From Euperipatoides rowelli (taxonomy: Eukaryota; Onychophora; Udeonychophora; Euonychophora; Peripatopsidae), in assembly GCA_003024985.2 (NCBI GenBank), contig PXIH01S0000437.1: a stretch of DNA of 12,440 nucleotides. The stretch is one strand, 5' to 3'. Both the position numbers and the translations under genes were made by a program. The notes under the pieces are model-generated. The model had not been told where the DNA came from, searched no databases, and saw only the letters and a list, made by a program, of their open reading frames with translations. Positions 8,361 to 12,440 of this stretch are shown here, piece after piece (the stretch's first letter is position 1; each line of letters opens with the position of its first letter).

Positions 8361-10120
8361 ATTTCTAAGAAGGGAAATATTTAATTTTAACATTATTTCT
8401 AACATATCAAATTCTTGATTTTTTTTAACACAATTGATAAACGTCATCAAATTATCTTATTAATGTTTATGTAATTTTAAATAGTCTGCTTTCAAAACTT
8501 TACAAGATGAGCGTGCCCTCGGCAGACCATGGAATTGTAATGTGGAAAAGTACCTACTTCCGGGATGTGGTATGCTAAACCCTGTGTTCTAAAAAAATAA
8601 GTAATAGGTAATATACGGGTATGTGAGTGCTTTTAAATGAGTATTTCCTACATTAAAAGACTACTGCTTTGGCAGACTTTATTTTCTTTAGCATTTGAAT
8701 GGAATGTTGGCATGAAAAGCCGGGATACAAGGAGACAAGATATTTTTTTTTCTCATGTACAGTATACCTAAATCATGATTGGAGCCCTTCAATTTATAAA
8801 CATCATTTGGGGTTTATCTGGCTCTTTTAGCATATTACACATTCTTGTCATGATTACTTTTGGCTTTTCACTTAGAGAAGATGAATAAACTTTATGGTTC
8901 CAATTAAATATGTTTCTCTGCAATTCAGTGATTTACTTATCGCTATTTGTCACCGATTACAAGATTTTTTTTTTTTTCTTTTAAAAAAAAAAAAATTTCA
9001 ACTCTCGGAGGAAATTTTTCTTTACAGATTTATTAGTATTACAGTCTTCAGTATTTTATAAACACTCCATATCTTCCATGATGAACATGACTGCGAAATT
9101 CCATTGTAATTTTCAGAGGAATTATCCCAGGAAAAAATCTAAAATTTTTGTCCCCGCCGGTGGCCAGTCCTTGAACTACCAGCATATACAGTATATTATG
9201 CGCTTTCTATGGTCGTGCTTGTTGCTTTATGACACGGAGTTAGGACATTTATTTTTTTTGGTCTTGGACCTAATCACTCTAAAATTGAGTGAAAAAAAAA
9301 ATCCCAAGTCTTTGGAATATTGTCACTGAAATGCTTCCACTTTGTACAATTAATGGAGTTTCAAAATACAAAGAGCAGTCATAATAGTAGTTTCCACACA
9401 CTACAAGCAACTGATTGATCAGTTGTTTTATCCCCATAGCGTTCAGTAGTGATTAACAGAAAGCAAAATTTCTCTTAAAATGAAGGAAATAAAGCGTATA
9501 AACTGTTGTGGGTGTGCTCATTGAAGCATGGAAGTATTAAATGAGAACGATTGCCAGAAAACAAATGGTATGCTGGCTGATCAGATTACAAGCTCTTCCA
9601 CATTATATAAAGTCCAGCTGATCATAGAGTTGACAATCTAATTCATTGCCCGCATTATCAAGATTTTGAAAGTCTAAATTTGATATTTTGACATTAATTC
9701 AGATAAGTAAAAAAATGTCAAACTAGTGAGATAAGGACAGAATTAAGAAGAATGACAAGGCATCTCATCTAAAGGATTGTAAGAGTAGATTTAAAATTGT
9801 AAAAAGGTTTGAATTTGATATTAGTTGGCATCAACGTGGTTATTAATTCAGCAGGTGGAAAACTATAATAATTATTTTTTAAGCTTTGCTCTAATGGGTT
9901 ATTAACAAATGTAAAAAATATTTTATAGTGGGGGAGGGGGGAGTGAATAAAATGAAAGTTAATTAGTAGCTCTAATATTTACTGTAATTTCACTTTCTAA
10001 TGAATTTCAAAATTATAAAAAATTTCACAATGAATCATTTGACTTCACCATGTTTTTATTACTCACTTTTCTGTTCAACATTTTTTCATAGTTTGCTTCT
10101 ACCAGACACTATAATCATTA
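8361..10120. other. Intergenic sequence without a supported gene
   Basis: The sequence is AT-rich with long A and T runs, including a T tract directly followed by an A tract at about 8964-8996 that could fold back. The 83-codon plus-strand frame at 9078-9329 has no recognisable domain and atypical composition, so it is not called. AATAAA at 8884-8889 may serve as a distal poly(A) signal. A palindrome is at 9408-9425, and a G-rich tract (G5-A-G6) at 9930-9941. Confidence 0.6.
9408..9425. repeat. 18-bp palindrome, 8-bp perfect arms
   Basis: CAACTGAT and ATCAGTTG are exact reverse complements around TG. The arms contain an E-box-like CAACTG/CAGTTG word. It is isolated, with no gene nearby, so its role is unknown. 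Confidence 0.65.
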
Positions 10121-10122
10121 TA

Positions 10123-10894
10123 CAGTAAAACCTGTCTTGAGAGACCGTTATTAGTGTCTACCGGCCTTTAACAACCCCAATTCTTTTGCTCTGATCAATT
10201 TTTCACATAGACCTGTTATTAGTGACCACTTCTCTTAACATGACCAGTGGCTAACTTTTTAAAACCCAAGAATTAAAGCTTTTTTTTGTAAGACCATAAG
10301 TATACTACTATAGAAAAAACAAGGCTTTAAATAAAAATTTCCCACTATTAAAATGTACAATATTTCAATGATTTGTCAGTTTGACAAATTTAATTACTTT
10401 AATATAATCAATAATTTTAAAAATAGGCTTCCTAGTAAAAAATTCCTTAGCAGTGGTGGGTTGTATATGGACATGCCAGTTCATTTGAATGACTCGTGAC
10501 TATGAGCACATTTATGCCGTCATTATCCAAATACTGTATCAATATATGGTAATACTGATATTTTATTTAACAGCATATGGCAGTCTAAAAATACAGTATA
10601 GTACCTGTACGGATTACACTAATTTACTTAACAAAATACATTAACAAATGGGTACATACAAAATTAATATAAAAAGCTGATGCACCGCTTAAAAATGTAA
10701 TACTTTAATTTTTTTTCAAGACAAAACGATGGTTTTTTTTAGAGTACTATTTAATGATGAAAATGGATTTTTTTTTTTTTACTTGCTTTGAAAGACCAAT
10801 ATTTCATGGTACAGGTATGGTCTTTCAAGGCAGGATTTCTTTTGAGACCACTATTTCTTGGCAGAAGGGGTGGTGTCTCGGGACGGTTTTACTG
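10123..10894. mobile_element. MITE-like pogo/mariner-type element, 772 bp
   Basis: The left end is CAGTAAAACCTGTCTTGAGAGACC and the right end, reverse-complemented, is CAGTAAAACCGTCCCGAGACACC. The first ten bases are identical, and the next 13 match at about 10 positions after a one-base gap. TA flanks both sides (10121-10122 and 10895-10896). Just inside the left end a unit resembling AGACC-GTTATTAGTG is repeated (about 10142 and 10210). The right side has AGACC/GGTCT words in both orientations, including a perfect 11-bp inverted pair at 10788-10798 and 10818-10828. No transposase frame is present, so it is non-autonomous. The CAGTA terminus next to TA fits the pogo/Tigger branch of Tc1/mariner better than classical Tc1, but that placement is inferred from ends alone. 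Confidence 0.78.
10788..10828. repeat. Subterminal inverted repeat inside the 772-bp element
   Basis: TTGAAAGACCA (10788-10798) and TGGTCTTTCAA (10818-10828) are perfect 11-bp complements with a 19-base loop. The AGACC core recurs near both element ends, so these may be subterminal transposase-binding repeats. Confidence 0.7.
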
Positions 10895-10896
10895 TA

Positions 10897-12340
10897 GCAG
10901 ATTACTTTTAACGAGATATCCTCTTGAGACTTTTTTTTAATCCTTTGATTAGGGATTATTTTCCTTGAGCATTGAACAAATGATCAATCTCGGCAATGGT
11001 TTAAAAGTATGGAAGTCCTGACATTGAAAACAAATTCTAGGCACAAAGTGCATGACTAATTTGTTTATACACCCTTATCCAAATTGGCTATTTTGTGGCA
11101 AATTGACAAAAGTTAACTAAAAAAAAAATGTTTATCAAACTTGGCTTAATTTTTTTTTTTTTTTGCTTTTTGTTGAATTTTGAAACTTTTGAAAAAAAAG
11201 TTGAACAGGCATAAGAAAAACAATTTCAATATCACTTTGCCTACTTTTTGCAAGGTACTGTAAGAACAAATCTTGAAAGTAGGATATATTATTTTTTGAT
11301 ATTCTCTATTAAGAACTAAGATTACCGAGATTAATTTTTTTTTAAAATGCTAATTATTTAATTAAAACTATTGGATTTTTTGGCACCATGCTTGTGAGGC
11401 AATGAACACGACCACAGATAAACACAGACATATCCAGGGACTCTATTGATCACCGAATGCCAAATTTGTTGGATTTTTTTTCCAGACACTCGAATCAGGG
11501 ATTTTTCTGGACACTTTGGTAACTTCTCACTTTGGAATTAAGAAACTTATAGAAGAGAGTGATGTATAGAAGTATATGAAGAATGTAAATTTCAAGGTCC
11601 CCCTTTTTTTTTTTTAATTAATATTTTAATGTTAATGTGAAATACATTAAATAAAACCAGATTTTACATGACTTTTTTTTTAACAATTATTCAGAAGTTA
11701 CAAATTCTTGCTTGAATTTGTACAATATTACTAAAATGGAAATTTCTAAAAAAATTTGGAAGTGGATTATGTTTAAATTATCTTGAGATGTTAATTGTTC
11801 ATTCTCAGTTATATGAATATCATAATGACTAAAAACAATGGTATGCAGTAAAATGAATAATTTTGGCACCATTATTCTTGCTTCAGTTTTGATAACATAC
11901 TCTAGTTCTGTTTTATTTATTGACAAAGTATAAATGGGGAGGGATATTATTTTTCAATATTGTATATTATAAACAATTTGAGAGATCTAATTTAAGCTAA
12001 GACCTGAGTTCGAGTCTTATGCTGGCCAGACAGTAAGTATTAAACTTCAAAAGTAAAATTTGCTGGACAGATTGGTAGAAGGTCTAAGAACCAAAGTGAA
12101 GTAAGCTTAATAAAACATTTTCTTCGGACTGAAAGAACCTATATTTAAATCTTGACATGGGACACAGTTTCAGGGCTATGAACACCCAAATCCCCAGCAA
12201 GAAAACAGACCCACAGCATATACTCTAGCTTAAAATATACTATGTACACAGTGATATTCTTTTGCTTTTTCCCTTCTTATATATTGCAGGTATATACAGT
12301 ATATACTAGCAGTGCATACATTTCTATTAAAAAAAATTTA
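10897..12340. other. Intergenic sequence without a supported gene
   Basis: The sequence is AT-rich, with several T or A runs of ten or more. The minus-strand 79-codon frame at 11687-11926 has no recognisable motif and is not called. A tRNA B-box-like word lies at 12008-12018. Words CCAGACACT and CTGGACACT at about 11483-11515 hint at a decayed repeat but define no boundaries. Confidence 0.55.
12008..12018 (+). repeat. Possible tRNA-type B box of a SINE
   Basis: AGTTCGAGTCT matches nine of eleven positions of the RNA polymerase III B-box consensus GGTTCGANNCC. No clear A box or tRNA fold lies 30-60 bases upstream, and no boundaries or target duplications are visible. It may be a SINE relic or chance. 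Confidence 0.2.
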
Positions 12341-12341
12341 A

Positions 12342-12440
12342 TGTCCATTATTTAACATCATAATGGCAGATTTTGAATTGAATATTAAATCTACAGTAAT
12401 ACAGTATGCAGATGATGTTAAAATATTGAGAACAATAGAT
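12342..12440 (+). CDS. Partial non-LTR retrotransposon reverse transcriptase, YADD box
   Basis: The frame beginning at 12342 reads 33 codons without a stop to the window edge. It starts C-P-L-F-N-I-I, resembling the G-P-L-L-F-N block before the catalytic strand, and continues to IKSTVIQYADDVKIL. The YADD tetrad (12405-12416) is the metal-binding signature of reverse-transcriptase motif C, and the spacing from the LFN block fits non-LTR (LINE) enzymes. A TAA at 12339-12341 and a disrupted lead-in show that the upstream palm and fingers are missing or decayed in this frame, so it is probably a truncated or mutated copy. The clade (CR1, RTE or Jockey-like) cannot be told from this fragment. It continues past the right edge. 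Confidence 0.72.

Noticed and set aside
8964-8996. T-run followed by A-run as a paired hairpin or inverted retroposon tails
   Set aside because: Homopolymer runs are common throughout the window, and no flanking element boundaries or target duplications support an insertion.
9078-9329. Plus-strand 83-codon reading frame
   Set aside because: No recognisable family, no splice or conservation argument, and it runs through T and A tracts.
11687-11926. Minus-strand 79-codon reading frame
   Set aside because: No domain and ordinary AT-rich composition. Its hydrophobic segments reflect T-rich codons.
12073-12130. tRNA gene near TTGGTAGAAGGTCTAAGAACC
   Set aside because: A D-arm-like and anticodon-like stretch can be imagined, but no cloverleaf with a proper T arm or acceptor stem closes.

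Overview
This is animal nuclear DNA: strongly AT-rich, with long introns, GT-AG splice sites, AATAAA poly(A) signals, TA-flanked transposon relics and a non-LTR reverse-transcriptase fragment. I see no bacterial gene organisation and no CRISPR array. The one real gene codes for a conserved-looking membrane protein that I recognise, from memory only, as resembling the KIAA2013 (DUF2152) family. The high AT content, sparse exons and repeats fit an invertebrate metazoan, but I cannot name the species.

Layout. Positions 1-265 are intron or 5' sequence with a cluster of the 7-mer TACAGTA. Three plus-strand exons follow: about 266-530, 2484-2608 and 7423-7610. Their splice phases fit (2, then 1), giving one continuous C-terminal reading of 191 residues that ends at a TAA. 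The N-terminus lies upstream of the window. The introns are about 1.95 kb and 4.8 kb. The second contains a 2.04-kb candidate transposon (2883-4918) with imperfect 17-bp terminal inverted repeats, TA on both sides and two diverged copies of a ~465-bp internal unit. It also holds a solitary pogo/mariner-like end at 7058. The 3'UTR probably runs from 7611 to just past a poly(A) signal at 8314-8319, which overlaps a perfect Pumilio-type motif.

Downstream of the gene, 8360-10120 and 10897-12340 have no convincing genes. Between them is a 772-bp MITE-like element (10123-10894) that starts CAGTAAAACC, ends GGTTTTACTG and is flanked by TA. The last ~100 bases (12342-12440) encode part of a reverse-transcriptase palm domain with a YADD box, so a LINE fragment enters the window's right edge.

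The most unusual global signal is the 7-mer TACAGTA/TACTGTA. I count 26 copies by eye against about 3 expected from base composition. The same 7-mer forms the outer ends (target TA plus CAGTA) of the 772-bp element and of the solitary end at 7058. I see no coherent new multi-gene system here; the interest lies in the transposon relics and this motif.
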